DNA of 64,000 bases from Marmoricola sp. (GCA_025964775.1 JAOPYE010000010.1:62001-126000); one strand, 5' to 3'. Shown: positions 9,260 to 18,744, numbered from the stretch's first letter. Notes: a model not told the origin generated them from the letters alone. Made by a program: numbers and translations.

Positions 9260-9943
9260 TCAATCGGGAAGTTCGCGGGTCTCGATCAGGGTCTCAGCGA
9301 CGACACGGAGCTTGATGTTGTTGTCCTGGGAGTAGCGCAGGAGTACGGCGAAGGCCTGGCTGTCGTTGAGGTCGAAGCGTTCCATCAGGATTCCCTGGGC
9401 CTGACCGATGCGTTTGCGCGCATCGACGGCCTGCCACAGGTTCTTGGCGTTCAGCGCTGACGCCAGTGCAACGGCTGCGTGACGAGCCAGGATCTGGGCG
9501 ACAGCGATGTCGTCAGCGTCGAAGGTGTCGGGCCCGTTGGCGTAGAGGTTCATGGTGCCGACCGTGGTGCCGGGGGTGTGCAGCCGCACTCCGACAAGGC
9601 TGCGGACGCCGGCCTGTGCCACCATCGCTGCCCAGGCCGGCCACCGCTGCTCGGTGTGCGTGTCGTTGACCAGGACGACCGGCTGATCTGACAGCACTGT
9701 CAGGTCCGGGCCCTCCCCGAGTTCCATCTCGATCTTGTCGAGTTCGGCGACCAGCGGGTCGGTGGCAGCAGCGGTCTCTATCGTTTCGCTGCCGTGGACC
9801 AGGATGACTCCGGCGTGGTCTGCGCTGGTTGCGTTGAGCGCGAAACTGAGGACCTTCTCGATCGTGTGCTCGATCGTCGGTTGGTCGTGAAGAGACGCTG
9901 CGAGTTCGGCGAAGTCGTGGGCGAGTTTCGGTACCGTCGTCAC
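9260..9943 (-). CDS. GAF and ANTAR domain-containing protein
   Basis: A 227-residue two-domain regulator. Residues about 20-150 form a GAF sensor domain (GEGPDLTVLSDQP, GVRSLVGVRLHTPG). The last 60 residues form an ANTAR RNA-binding domain (RKRIGQAQGILMERFDLNDSQAF), which in known proteins binds dual hairpins in nascent RNA and prevents termination. The GTG start at 9941-9943 is chosen for the GAGAGG about eight bases upstream. No dual-hairpin target was found next to it, so its targets are probably elsewhere. Confidence 0.88.
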   Translation of the reverse strand: MTTVPKLAHDFAELAASLHDQPTIEHTIEKVLSFALNATSADHAGVILVHGSETIETAAATDPLVAELDKIEMELGEGPDLTVLSDQPVVLVNDTHTEQRWPAWAAMVAQAGVRSLVGVRLHTPGTTVGTMNLYANGPDTFDADDIAVAQILARHAAVALASALNAKNLWQAVDARKRIGQAQGILMERFDLNDSQAFAVLLRYSQDNNIKLRVVAETLIETRELPD

Positions 9944-10035
9944 CTGAACACACCTCTCGGGTCGAGGTAGTTCCGGCACGTCTCTGAACCGGCGACGCCG
10001 ATCTTAGTCTGGCCGTCTCCGCATCACCATAGACG

Positions 10036-11256
10036 TCAGCTCCGGACGCTGACGGCGGCTAGGTCGTTCGATTCGTCTCGGAGCAGGTCCGGCGCGACCG
10101 TGGTGCCAACGATGCTCCGAATCTGGTCGATCGCATCCCAGTCGTTGACGTGCATGCCCGCCAGGACACGACCGTTCTTCAGCCAGAACGCGGTGAACCT
10201 TGCGTTGCGGTCACCGCGCACGATCACCTCGTCGTAGCCATCTGGCCCGATGTTTCCGACGTACTCCATCCCCAGGTCGTACTGGTCGGTGAAGAAGTAC
10301 GGCAGCCGCGTATAGGGCTCCGAGTCACCGAGCATGCTGCGCGCAGCTGCCTTGCCCTGCTCGATAGCCGTATCCCAGTGCTCGACCCGGATTCGTCGCT
10401 CGAGCACGGGGTGTCGTTGGTTGGCGACGTCGCCGGCGGCAAACACATGGGGGTCGGAGGTTTCCAACCTCTCGTCGACCAGGATGCCGTTCTCAACGCG
10501 GAGGCCTGCCGCGCGAGCCAGCTCGTCGTTGGGGCTGACGCCGATGCCGACGACGACGAGATCGGCGACGACTTCGGAACAGTCGTCGAGTCGCACGACA
10601 CTCGTGCGGCGCCCTTGTTCTGACGTCGTGAAGCTCGTGATGTTCACGCCGAGACGAAGGTCCACGCCGTGGGAGCGGTGCAGATCGGCAAAGACCGTGG
10701 CGACCTCGGGGCCGAGAACTCCCAGCAGCGGTAGATCTGCGTGCTCGACAACGGTGACCTTTGCGCCGGCCATCCGTGCCGCAGCGGCGACCTCGAGCCC
10801 GATCCACCCGGCTCCCACCACCAGGATGCGCGCTCCCGGACGCAACCGAGCGCGCAACGCTCGAGAGTCCTGCAAGGTGCGCAGATAGGCCACCGCGCCT
10901 GCATGGTCATCGGCATCACGGAGCCGTCGTGGGTTCGCGCCGGTGCACACGAGCAACCGGTCATAGCCGACGTCCTCGATCCCGGCCCGGATGCGGCGGC
11001 GATCGAGGTCAATGGAGGTGACGCGGGTGCCGAGGTGGAGGTCGACCGACGCGTCGGCGTACCACTGTTGGTCGTGGACGAAGATCGATGCTTCGTCTGC
11101 CTTGCCGAGCAGGTACTCCTTGGACAACGGCGGCCGGTTGTACGGCAGATGCGGCTCGACGCCGAAGACCTCAATGCTGTCGTCGTGCCCACGTCGGCGC
11201 AACTCCTCGACGGCGTTCGCGGCCACCAGGCCAGCGCCGACGATCACGATCCTCAT
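10036..11256 (-). CDS. FAD-dependent oxidoreductase, ferredoxin/rubredoxin reductase type
   Basis: A 406-residue NAD(P)H-dependent flavoprotein. The FAD-binding GxGxxxA motif is at the N-terminus (IVIVGAGLVAANA) and the NAD-binding motif in the middle (ILVVGAGWIGLEVAA). VFAAGDVAN marks the second FAD contact. A C-terminal reductase domain follows (FWLKNGRVLAGMHVND). This matches ferredoxin reductases that serve Rieske oxygenases or P450s. The ATG at 11254-11256 has GAGGAG upstream. No ferredoxin gene is adjacent, though a cytochrome P450 lies 2 kb away, so partnership is possible but unproven. Confidence 0.9.
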   Translation of the reverse strand: MRIVIVGAGLVAANAVEELRRRGHDDSIEVFGVEPHLPYNRPPLSKEYLLGKADEASIFVHDQQWYADASVDLHLGTRVTSIDLDRRRIRAGIEDVGYDRLLVCTGANPRRLRDADDHAGAVAYLRTLQDSRALRARLRPGARILVVGAGWIGLEVAAAARMAGAKVTVVEHADLPLLGVLGPEVATVFADLHRSHGVDLRLGVNITSFTTSEQGRRTSVVRLDDCSEVVADLVVVGIGVSPNDELARAAGLRVENGILVDERLETSDPHVFAAGDVANQRHPVLERRIRVEHWDTAIEQGKAAARSMLGDSEPYTRLPYFFTDQYDLGMEYVGNIGPDGYDEVIVRGDRNARFTAFWLKNGRVLAGMHVNDWDAIDQIRSIVGTTVAPDLLRDESNDLAAVSVRS

Positions 11257-11421
11257 GGCTGAACTCCTCGCTCGGGAATCACGATGTACCCATTTCCGGG
11301 CGAAGCACTCCCCCGGTCGCACCTGGCGATGACCGCGCGATCCACACGTTTGGACGTCCGATACCTGGGTACGTCAGCGGAACCCATCGCGGATCGGGCC
11401 GCGCCGAACGAAAGGCACGTC

Positions 11422-11646
11422 ATGGCAATCGGACTTGGTGTCGTACTGCTCGTCGCCGGGCTCATCCTCACGCTCGACGTCGTCACTGTGCACATGTCGT
11501 ACATCAATGTGGACGCTCTCGGAGGCATCCTCATCGCCGCCGGCATCCTTGCGATCCTGCTGTCGTTGATCGTGAACGCCCAACACACCCGGCGTACGAC
11601 CGTGGTGCAGGACGACCGGCCCGTCGAAGAGCGACGTATTCGCTGA
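11422..11646 (+). CDS. DUF6458-like small membrane protein
   Basis: A 74-residue protein with two hydrophobic helices (IGLGVVLLVAGLILTLDV and GGILIAAGILAILLSLIV) joined by a short loop, and a charged tail (QHTRRTTVVQDDRP). The pattern, with ING/YIN-VDALGGIL between the helices, matches the small actinobacterial DUF6458 family. Function is unknown. The ATG at 11422 follows GAAAGG; a longer upstream frame has no membrane character. It is divergent from the flavoprotein gene. Confidence 0.75.
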   Translation: MAIGLGVVLLVAGLILTLDVVTVHMSYINVDALGGILIAAGILAILLSLIVNAQHTRRTTVVQDDRPVEERRIR

Positions 11647-11667
11647 ACCGCGCGCGTTCCTCGTGAG

Positions 11668-12393
11668 TCAGCGCTTGCGGCGGCGGTACAGGGCGTAGCC
11701 GATGCCGGCTGCCGCGAGACCGCCGGCGATCAGTCCCGGGGTGTTGCGCAGCTGGCGGTACTTCTCGGAGATCGTCGGCCACACCGTCTGGTCCAGCAGC
11801 ATCCCGGCGTGCTCGGGCGTCGGCTCCAGATCGGTGACCGGGATCGGTTCGCCGAAGACGATCCGGACCTTGCGCGGCAGGTGCAGCCGACGCTTCTCGG
11901 TACCACTCAGGGCAGTCGGGATGATCACGGCGCCGGTCTCGATCGCCAGCCTGGTGGCGCCCCGTCGCGGGTTCCCCAGCTTGTCGGGATCAGCGACCCG
12001 GGTGCCCTCGGGGAACAGTGCGAGGACGTCGCCGCGCTCCAGGACCGCCCGTGCCGTACCGATGGCCAGCTCGTCGGACTCCCCGCGCAGGACCGGGAAC
12101 CCACCGAGCGCGACGAACAGCCGACCCCGCCAGCCACGGAACAGCTCGGCCTTGCCCATGAAGTGCAGCCGTCGCTTGACGACCGCTGCGATGAAGAACG
12201 CGTCCCAGAAGCTCTTGTGGTTCGGCGCGATCACGACCGGGCCGGTCTTCGGGATGTTCTCGAGGCCCTGGGCCTGCAGGCCGAAGAACACCTTCATCAC
12301 CGGGACCAGGATCACCCGCAGCAGGAAGTACAGGACCGGGTTGCTGCCCTTCTCGCGCGCCAGCTCGTGGGCCTCCTCATGGGTGAACTCCAT
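11668..12393 (-). CDS. 1-acylglycerol-3-phosphate O-acyltransferase (PlsC-like)
   Basis: A 241-residue membrane-associated acyltransferase of phospholipid synthesis. The catalytic HX4D motif is NHKSFWD (His59, Asp64), and the substrate-binding FPEGTR motif is at about 127-132, with spacing as in PlsC. A C-terminal hydrophobic segment followed by YRRRKR could anchor it. The ATG at 12391-12393 (MEFTHEEAHE) is chosen; the reading frame extends upstream but into the neighbouring gene. It lies directly downstream of a small SCO4848-like membrane gene, with 14 bases between. Confidence 0.92.
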   Translation of the reverse strand: MEFTHEEAHELAREKGSNPVLYFLLRVILVPVMKVFFGLQAQGLENIPKTGPVVIAPNHKSFWDAFFIAAVVKRRLHFMGKAELFRGWRGRLFVALGGFPVLRGESDELAIGTARAVLERGDVLALFPEGTRVADPDKLGNPRRGATRLAIETGAVIIPTALSGTEKRRLHLPRKVRIVFGEPIPVTDLEPTPEHAGMLLDQTVWPTISEKYRQLRNTPGLIAGGLAAAGIGYALYRRRKR

Positions 12394-12407
12394 GAGGCGA
12401 TCCTGCC

Positions 12408-12644
12408 CTAGTCGGAGGTCGCGAGCGAGGAAGTGCGCGTCGCCTTGAACGCCTGCCAGCCCCAGTTCCCGAGGACCCAGGCGATGATGAAGTTCCCGAC
12501 GATCAGCACGCTGTGGGCGACGTAGAACCCGGTCGGCTCGTTGCTCGCATCGACGAGGACCTTGATGAACCGGGCCCAGATGACGACGTTCCAGACAGCA
12601 ACGGCGAGCAGGACGACGGCGTGCTTGCGTTCGAACTTCACCAC
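12408..12644 (-). CDS. SCO4848-family small membrane protein
   Basis: A 78-residue protein with two predicted transmembrane helices (VVLLAVAVWNVVIWARFIK and VLIVGNFIIAWVLGNWGW). Composition, size and the FYVAH loop match the actinobacterial SCO4848 family, of unknown function. It lies between DUF2231 and PlsC genes on the same strand with short gaps, suggesting one transcript. Confidence 0.8.
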   Translation of the reverse strand: MVKFERKHAVVLLAVAVWNVVIWARFIKVLVDASNEPTGFYVAHSVLIVGNFIIAWVLGNWGWQAFKATRTSSLATSD

Positions 12645-12664
12645 CGGAGGTTACCCGGCCGCGC

Positions 12665-13144
12665 CTACTTGGGATTCGTCGAGTTGACGAAGTCCTTCCA
12701 CGACGCCGACGCGCCGGCATGGCCGATCAGTGCGACGTCGACCAGCACGGCACCAGCCGAGACCACGGCGAGGACCGCCACGATCACGACCACGGTCCTG
12801 CTCGCACCAGCGCGCCGCTCCAGGACGTAGGCGACGATCGAGATGATCGCCAGCGGGATCACGAACCAGATCAGCGTCCTGCCCAGCTGCCGGTGGTGCT
12901 GGATCGCCGCGCTGACCGGTCCCAGCTTGGCCCAGCGGTCGTAGAACTTCTGGCCCGACATCGTGGTCACCTGGGTCAGGAGCACCGACGCGACCCCGAG
13001 GATCGGAGGGATCGGTCCGACCCAGGCCCGGAATCGCGGATACACGGCAGCGAGCGCGACCGCCAGAGCAGTGGTCGGGACCAGCACGACCGTGGCATGC
13101 ACGATCAGCTCGTGGACAGGCAGTCCCTGGAAGGTGTCGAACAC
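12665..13144 (-). CDS. DUF2231 domain membrane protein
   Basis: A 159-residue integral membrane protein with about four hydrophobic segments. The N-terminal FQGLPVHELIVHATVVL, with two histidines in the first helix, is the hallmark of DUF2231, and a histidine-rich short loop (IQHHRQLGR) follows in the middle. Some family members occur with redox or copper proteins, but no function is established here. It lies downstream of the cytochrome P450 gene with an 18-base gap. Confidence 0.85.
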   Translation of the reverse strand: MFDTFQGLPVHELIVHATVVLVPTTALAVALAAVYPRFRAWVGPIPPILGVASVLLTQVTTMSGQKFYDRWAKLGPVSAAIQHHRQLGRTLIWFVIPLAIISIVAYVLERRAGASRTVVVIVAVLAVVSAGAVLVDVALIGHAGASASWKDFVNSTNPK

Positions 13145-13162
13145 GGGACCGACGGTACCGGG

Positions 13163-14560
13163 CTACCGGCGAGAGACGATGATCCGCGCGCCGTTCTTCG
13201 GCACCGAGGTGATGTTGCGGACCTTGGCCTCTTCCTTCGTGCCCGGCGGCAACGTGACGTCGTAGGTCGAGAGCACCTCGCGCAGCACGGCCACGCCTTC
13301 CATCAGCGAGAAGCCGGCTCCGATGCAACGACGAACGCCGCCTCCGAACGGGATCCAGGTGTTGGTGGCGACCCCGCCGTCGGCGAACCGCTCGGGGCGG
13401 AACTCGAGGTGATCGGGGTAGGAGTCCTCGGCCTCGTGGGCCAGGATGATCGACGCCGCGACGTTGGCACCCGCCGGCAGGTCGATGCCGCCGATGGTGA
13501 CCGGCTTCATCAGGTGGCGCACCACCATCGGGATCACCGGGTGCAGCCGCATCGACTCCTTGAGCACGGCTTCGAGGTAGTCGTTGTCACCGGCGCTGGC
13601 GGCCTCGCGAGCCTTCAGCTCGACGGCCGGGTTCTTGCCGAGCTCGTGCAACGCCCACGCCAGCGCGGTGGCAGTCGTCTCGTGGCCCGCGAGCAGCAGC
13701 GTGACCAGCTGATCACGCAGCTCCTCGTCGGTCAGGCCGGTGTCCGCAGGATCCTCGTCGTCGCGGACCAGCAGCAGCCGCGACAGGACATCGGTGCGGG
13801 TCTCGAGGTCGGCGGCCTGACGACGTTCGGCGATCTCGGCGTAGATGACGTGGTCGAGTGCAGCCTGGTTCTCGAAGGCGCGGCGCCACGGCCCCAGCTT
13901 CTGGACCCATGACCAGCCCCAGCCGAGGAACACGGCCGGGCTGACGTTGACGGTGCGGTTGACCAGCGGACGCAGCTGCGAAAGGCGGGCTTCGTCGGTG
14001 ACGCCGAACACAACCTGCAGGATGACCTCGAGGGTCAGCGCGTTCATCCGTTCCAGCGACTCGAAGGACTCCCCGGCGCGCCACGACCCGACCTCGGTCT
14101 TGGTGATGCCCTCGATCATCGATTCGTAGGACCGCAGCGCGTGGCCGTTGAACGCCGGCATCAGCAGCTTGCGTGCGCGCTTGTGCTGGCTCGAGTCGAC
14201 CAGCAGCAGGGAGTGTTCGCCCATGACCGGGCCGAGGATCGAGTTGCCCTTGCCTGCGTGGAAGATCTCGGGGTCACCGGCGAAGATCTCGCGGACGTGC
14301 TCGGGCTTGTGGAAGAAGACGATCCAGCGACCCTCAGGCAGGATCCGGATCGAGAACACGTCGCCGTACTTGCGGCGCAGGCTCGGGATCCAGGTGTGGC
14401 GGAACCGCATCAGCCGGATGCTCTGCAACAGACCCGAGTAGCGCGGTCCGTCGGGGATCTGGTCACCGGACACGGTCGAGGTGCTGCCCGAGCCCATCGG
14501 GCCCATCGGGCGCATCTTCTCGAAGCGGGCCTCGGTCCGAGGGTCAACGTCAATCGTCAT
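13163..14560 (-). CDS. Cytochrome P450
   Basis: A 465-residue soluble haem monooxygenase. The I-helix oxygen-activation motif is AGHETT, the K-helix ExxR is ESMRLHP, and the PERF motif is FRPERF. The haem-binding loop is FGGGVRRCIGAGF, with the axial Cys about residue 412. The N-terminus lacks a membrane anchor. The ATG at 14558-14560 follows GGAAGGGA; the frame extends slightly further upstream. Substrate cannot be predicted. A flavoprotein reductase of the ferredoxin-reductase type at 10036 could supply electrons through an unlinked ferredoxin. Confidence 0.95.
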   Translation of the reverse strand: MTIDVDPRTEARFEKMRPMGPMGSGSTSTVSGDQIPDGPRYSGLLQSIRLMRFRHTWIPSLRRKYGDVFSIRILPEGRWIVFFHKPEHVREIFAGDPEIFHAGKGNSILGPVMGEHSLLLVDSSQHKRARKLLMPAFNGHALRSYESMIEGITKTEVGSWRAGESFESLERMNALTLEVILQVVFGVTDEARLSQLRPLVNRTVNVSPAVFLGWGWSWVQKLGPWRRAFENQAALDHVIYAEIAERRQAADLETRTDVLSRLLLVRDDEDPADTGLTDEELRDQLVTLLLAGHETTATALAWALHELGKNPAVELKAREAASAGDNDYLEAVLKESMRLHPVIPMVVRHLMKPVTIGGIDLPAGANVAASIILAHEAEDSYPDHLEFRPERFADGGVATNTWIPFGGGVRRCIGAGFSLMEGVAVLREVLSTYDVTLPPGTKEEAKVRNITSVPKNGARIIVSRR

Positions 14561-14624
14561 GGTCACGTCCCTTCCCCGCCATCGTAGGAGCAATCCGGTG
14601 AGCGTGGATCCGCCCACGGTAGGA

Positions 14625-14664
14625 GGTTTCGCGACAGGAGCTGCCCGCCTGCCTCAACCACCGG
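14625..14664 (+). repeat. Dispersed palindromic repeat, copy 1 (GGTTTCG...CCTCAACCACCGG)
   Basis: A 40-base element in the spacer between the P450 start and the LuxR-type regulator stop. Its ends are GGTTTCGCGAC and GCCTCAACCACCGG, with a GC-rich centre. The same end sequences occur at 20994-21029, 21121-21152 and 43312-43351, in either orientation. Confidence 0.7.
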
Positions 14665-14673
14665 TCTGAGGGC

Positions 14674-17622
14674 CTAGAGCAGTCCCTTGCGACGACCGAT
14701 CGCGGCGGCCTCGGTGCGGCTGCTCGCGCCAAGCTTCCCGAGGATGTTGGACACGTGCACGCTGACCGTCTTGGTCGCGATGAAGAGCTGCTTGCCGATC
14801 TCACCGTTGGACCGTCCCTGGGCCACCAGGGCGAGGATCTCGGATTCACGTGCGGTCAGAGTGTTGCTGGCAGAACTCGCCCGCTGCCGGGGTGCGTTGC
14901 CGAGCCCGCGCAGCTCGGCGAGCAGCGGTTCGGCACCCATCCGCTTCGCCTCGGCGCGGGCGACGTCGGCGAGCGCGCGGGCGCGCGGCTGATCGCCGGC
15001 CGCCTGAAGGACAGCGGCCAACCGGGTCTGGGTCCGAGCGATCTCCCAGCGGTGGCCGAAATCAGTGACGGCCTCAAGCGCGCGTTCCCAGGCTTCGACG
15101 AGCTCCGACTCACCGGGCGGATCGATCCCCAGCAGCCAGCGGAAGCGCAGGTGCTCGGCCGACAACCTCGCCGCCCAGGCGATCCCCTCGGGTCCCCAGT
15201 GCGTGGCTTCCTCGGCCTGCAGGGTGAGGGTCCGCCGGCTGCCCTCGATGACCCGATCACCGATGGCCGCGAACCGCTCGCGTTCGGCGATCGACAGCTC
15301 ACCGACGCCCGAGGCGAGCGCGCCGAGCGTGACCGCCCCGAGCCGGACCCGGGCGTGGAAGAACTCGCGCCACAGCGTCGTCACGGCGTCGACGACGGCA
15401 TCGTGCTCGGCGATCACCCCGTCCAGATCACCGGCCTGGGAACGCAGCTCGATCACCGCCGGCCCGACCGTGATCGGGATCAGGCCGTCCTTGGTCCAGT
15501 GCGAGCGCAGCTGCGGCAGGACAGCGAGGACCGACTGGTCGCCACGGACTGCCTTCACGGTGGTCACGATCCCGGCGAGCAGGGTCTCCGGGATCGCCGG
15601 TGGCGCCTGGCCGCTCACATCGGCCAGTCTCAGCGCCTCGTCGTAGTCGGCAGTGATGGTGGCGATCTGCGCCTGCAGCAGGCGGCTGTCGAACGCGAAC
15701 GGCGCCCAGGGCTGACCGAGCTGGGCGGCGCGGGTGACGGCGCGCTCGAACATCTCGACCGCCGGTACGAAGGCCGCCCGGTCCTGGTGCCAGCGGCCGA
15801 GCAGGTACAGCGAGCGCAGCTCGGCGCCGCCGGCGCCGGTCTCCTGGGCACGGCGTACCGCCTCCTCCAGGCCCGACCTGACGTCCTCGGACCCCTTGGC
15901 GCCGAGCCCCGCGAGCGTCGTGATCACGTCGGTGGCAAGGCGCGGGAGGTCCTGCGATTCGGCCAGGGTCAGCGCCTCGGCGCCGAACTCGCGCGCGGCG
16001 TCGACGTTGTCGTTGAAGGCGTGCGCGCGGGCATGCGCCGCGAGCACGGTGGCACGCAGCCGGGACGGCTCGTCGGGGACGAGGGTGAGCGCCTCGGCGG
16101 TGAATTCCAGCGGATCCAGCCGGGTCTCGTCGACCATCACCGCAGTGGCCATCGCCACCAGCAACCGGCCACGCTGCTCCGGCGGCCAGTCCGGCGCAAG
16201 TCCCTGCAGCAGCTCGCGGACCACCATGATCGCCCGCCCCGGCCGACCCGACGCGATCAGCGCGTCGGCAACGCGGTGCCCGAGGTAGCCGATGTCGACG
16301 ATCTCGGTCTGGGCAGCCGGGTCGGCCAGCAGCTCCAACGCGGTCTGGAAGTGGTCGGCCGCCTCGTCCGGACCACCGACCGACATCGCCTCGTCGCCGG
16401 CACGGATGCTCGCGCTGACGGCCGTCGGCAGGTCGTGCGCCGCCCGGGCGTGGCGGGCCAGCTCGGCCGCGGTGCCGTTGGCGCGCCCGGAGGCGAGCGC
16501 GTCGACGTACGCCGCGTGCATCCGGACCCGCTCGCCGGGCAGCAGGTCGCCGTACACGGCCTCGGCGAGGAGCGCGTGCCGGAAGCGGTAGAAGTCGTTG
16601 CTGGTCGGGACCAGGATGTTGAGCTCGACCGCTTCGCGCAGCGCGGACTCGAGCTTGTTCGCGGCAACGGCGGCGACCTCGGCGAGCAGTCCGTGCGAGA
16701 CCCGGCGACCGGAGACCGACGCGGCCCGCACCGTCTGCTGGGCTTCCTCGGTGAGGCGATCCAGCCGGACCAGGAGCAGGTCGGCCAGGTCGTCAGGAAC
16801 GGCCTGTCCCATGGCCGAGGCAGCACCGACGAGCTCCTCGACGAAGAACGCGTTGCCCTCGGCCCGCGCGACGATGCCGGCGACCTCGCTCTCGCGCATC
16901 GGCTCGGGGTGCAGCTGCTTGACCAGGGACCGGACCGCACCGGGACCGAGCGGTTCGAGCTGCATCCGCGCCACCCCGGGCATCCGGGCCCACTCGGCGG
17001 TCGCGCGACGCAACGGGTGCCGCCGATGGAGGTCGTCGGACCGGTACGACGCCACGATCACGACCTGGTTGTCGAACGGACGCGAGAACAGGAAGCGGAT
17101 CAGGTCACGGGTCGACGTGTCGGCCCAGTGCACGTCCTCGATCACGAGGAGCAGGGGCGCCGTGGTCGCGACTTCGTCGAGCAGGGCGTGCACCGCGTCG
17201 AACAGGTCCCCCCGGCCGACTGCGGCGGCGGTGTCCTGCTCGGAGCCCTGCATCGTACGGCGACCGGGCTGGAGGGCGCGCAGGACGGGTCGCCGTCCGG
17301 CGATCTCCTCCAGCAGCTCAGGCTCGGCCGTCAACAGCCGGCCCATCACCTCGGAGAACGGAAGGTAGGGCAGTGCGCTGTCGCCGAAGTCGAGGCAGTG
17401 GCCGGCGACGACCTGCCACCCGGCGTCGAAGGCGACGTCGCGCAGCTCTGTCAGCAGGCGGGTCTTGCCCACGCCGGCGTCGCCGGAGAGCAGGACGGCA
17501 CGCTGGAGCGCAGCCGGTCCGGTGCGTACCCCGAGGGCCGAGGCGAGCTCGTCGAACTCGCTCTCACGACCGATCAGCTCCCGGACGTCGGCGGGGAACT
17601 CAGGCAGGGGCACGCCCCCCAT
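14674..17622 (-). CDS. LuxR-family regulator with AAA ATPase domain (LAL type)
   Basis: A 982-residue multidomain regulator. An N-terminal ATPase has Walker A GDAGVGKT (about residues 47-54) and Walker B LLLVIEDVHWAD. A long alpha-helical TPR-like region follows. The last 65 residues form a LuxR HTH (LTARESEILALVAQGRSNGE, then KTVSVHVSNILGKLGASSRT). The ATG at 17620-17622 (MGGVPLPEFP) is preferred over a longer upstream frame that is low-complexity and covers another small gene. Its target is not evident; the P450/DUF2231/PlsC genes lie downstream on the same strand. Confidence 0.92.
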   Translation of the reverse strand: MGGVPLPEFPADVRELIGRESEFDELASALGVRTGPAALQRAVLLSGDAGVGKTRLLTELRDVAFDAGWQVVAGHCLDFGDSALPYLPFSEVMGRLLTAEPELLEEIAGRRPVLRALQPGRRTMQGSEQDTAAAVGRGDLFDAVHALLDEVATTAPLLLVIEDVHWADTSTRDLIRFLFSRPFDNQVVIVASYRSDDLHRRHPLRRATAEWARMPGVARMQLEPLGPGAVRSLVKQLHPEPMRESEVAGIVARAEGNAFFVEELVGAASAMGQAVPDDLADLLLVRLDRLTEEAQQTVRAASVSGRRVSHGLLAEVAAVAANKLESALREAVELNILVPTSNDFYRFRHALLAEAVYGDLLPGERVRMHAAYVDALASGRANGTAAELARHARAAHDLPTAVSASIRAGDEAMSVGGPDEAADHFQTALELLADPAAQTEIVDIGYLGHRVADALIASGRPGRAIMVVRELLQGLAPDWPPEQRGRLLVAMATAVMVDETRLDPLEFTAEALTLVPDEPSRLRATVLAAHARAHAFNDNVDAAREFGAEALTLAESQDLPRLATDVITTLAGLGAKGSEDVRSGLEEAVRRAQETGAGGAELRSLYLLGRWHQDRAAFVPAVEMFERAVTRAAQLGQPWAPFAFDSRLLQAQIATITADYDEALRLADVSGQAPPAIPETLLAGIVTTVKAVRGDQSVLAVLPQLRSHWTKDGLIPITVGPAVIELRSQAGDLDGVIAEHDAVVDAVTTLWREFFHARVRLGAVTLGALASGVGELSIAERERFAAIGDRVIEGSRRTLTLQAEEATHWGPEGIAWAARLSAEHLRFRWLLGIDPPGESELVEAWERALEAVTDFGHRWEIARTQTRLAAVLQAAGDQPRARALADVARAEAKRMGAEPLLAELRGLGNAPRQRASSASNTLTARESEILALVAQGRSNGEIGKQLFIATKTVSVHVSNILGKLGASSRTEAAAIGRRKGLL

Positions 17623-17725
17623 GATCACAGGTACCACGGACAGGACGGGAGCTCCGACTCCCTCGTCGAGCTCGGTGATCGTGTGGACGGGCCGGATCCC
17701 GGCAACGTCCCGCGGACCGGCCAAC

Positions 17726-17881
17726 TCAGAAGGAGGAGTCCGTCGGCGTACCGGCCCGCTTCGCGCGGTCGCGCTCGGCAGTACGGGCCCTGCGGCGTGC
17801 CCTGATCGGGCGCCAGTCGCGCATGACCTGCTCGCGCCGGTAGTCCAGCTCGGCCTGGTAGAACGTAGGAAGGTTGTGCAT
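17726..17881 (-). CDS. 51-residue basic microprotein
   Basis: A short gene starting at the ATG at 17879-17881 with a strong GAGGAG Shine-Dalgarno eight bases upstream. The product begins MHNLPTFYQAELDYRREQ and continues with an Arg-rich amphipathic helix (RARRRARTAERDRAKR). It has no signal peptide. It lies about 100 bases upstream of the LuxR-family regulator on the same strand. Small basic proteins of this style are common in Nocardioides-like genomes, but I know no function. The good ribosome binding site is the main reason to call it real. Confidence 0.6.
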   Translation of the reverse strand: MHNLPTFYQAELDYRREQVMRDWRPIRARRRARTAERDRAKRAGTPTDSSF

Positions 17882-18060
17882 GGTCTTGCTCCTCGGTGCT
17901 CGCCCCGGGGCATCCACCCCGGTTCTCGATGACTCGAGGTTCGTCGACTGAGGTAGCCACGGACATCAGACAGGTGCCCTATTTCCCCGGGCGGCTACCT
18001 CAGGGCCGGGATCGCGACGCCCGGTTTGACCGGGATCGGTCGGACCAGCAGGCTTCGGGC

Positions 18061-18744
18061 ATGGTCCGCCGTCGCACCCACCTCGCCGTCGCCCTGGTCG
18101 CCGGTCTCTTGCTCCTCAGCGGGTGCGGAACGTCGAGCCCCACAAGCGTCCCGCCGCCTTCACCGACGAGTCCCACGTATGCCGCCGCGACACTGACACC
18201 GGAGACGCCGACGGCGCCGACCCCCAGCGCGACGGTGTCTGCTTCGTCGGTCCCCTGCCCCACGGTCGGCAGGGCACCGATTCCCACCGGCACCTGGCAC
18301 GGTGCCCTCAGGATCGACCTCACCGGGCGCGGTGCGGGCGCCACCTACGACACCACGCAGGACACCGGAACCCTGCGACTCACGATCGCGAACGGCCGGG
18401 TCACCGCGGGACGCTGGTCGGTCGGCTGGCACTCGCAGGGTCACGCCCACACCGGCACGGCATCCGCGACGATCGTCCTGCGCGGGACCCTGAACGGGAC
18501 CGTGTCCGGCTCGGCGACCACGCCGGTGCTGTCCGGGATCTGGGCGATCCACGGGACCGCCACCATCACCAGGCCGGTGCGCACCTCGGCTCCCGTCGAC
18601 GAGACCGGCCGCACGAGCGATCCGCTGAGGATCACCTCGACCTCGTGTGACCGCATCACGGGCACCTTCGCGCCGTCCTTCACCAGCAAGGACGCGCGCG
18701 CAACGTTCAGAGGCACCGCTCGCTGGGTCGCCGTACAGGACTAG
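18061..18744 (+). CDS. Secreted lipoprotein, hypothetical
   Basis: A 227-residue protein with a signal peptide ([20 protein letters not shown]) and lipobox LLSGC, so it is probably anchored to the outer face of the membrane. A Pro/Ser/Thr-rich linker of about 45 residues follows, then a beta-rich domain with repeated GTxxxGxxSG patterns. No enzyme motif is seen. The stop codon overlaps the stop of the convergent hutI gene. Confidence 0.75.
   Translation: MVRRRTHLAVALVAGLLLLSGCGTSSPTSVPPPSPTSPTYAAATLTPETPTAPTPSATVSASSVPCPTVGRAPIPTGTWHGALRIDLTGRGAGATYDTTQDTGTLRLTIANGRVTAGRWSVGWHSQGHAHTGTASATIVLRGTLNGTVSGSATTPVLSGIWAIHGTATITRPVRTSAPVDETGRTSDPLRITSTSCDRITGTFAPSFTSKDARATFRGTARWVAVQD

Noticed and set aside
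14755..17805. A 1016-codon open frame on the plus strand opposite the LuxR-family regulator
   Set aside because: It is an antisense shadow of a high-GC gene: no family motif, Arg/Gly/Asp-rich composition and no ribosome binding site, while the minus strand encodes a complete AAA-TPR-LuxR protein.
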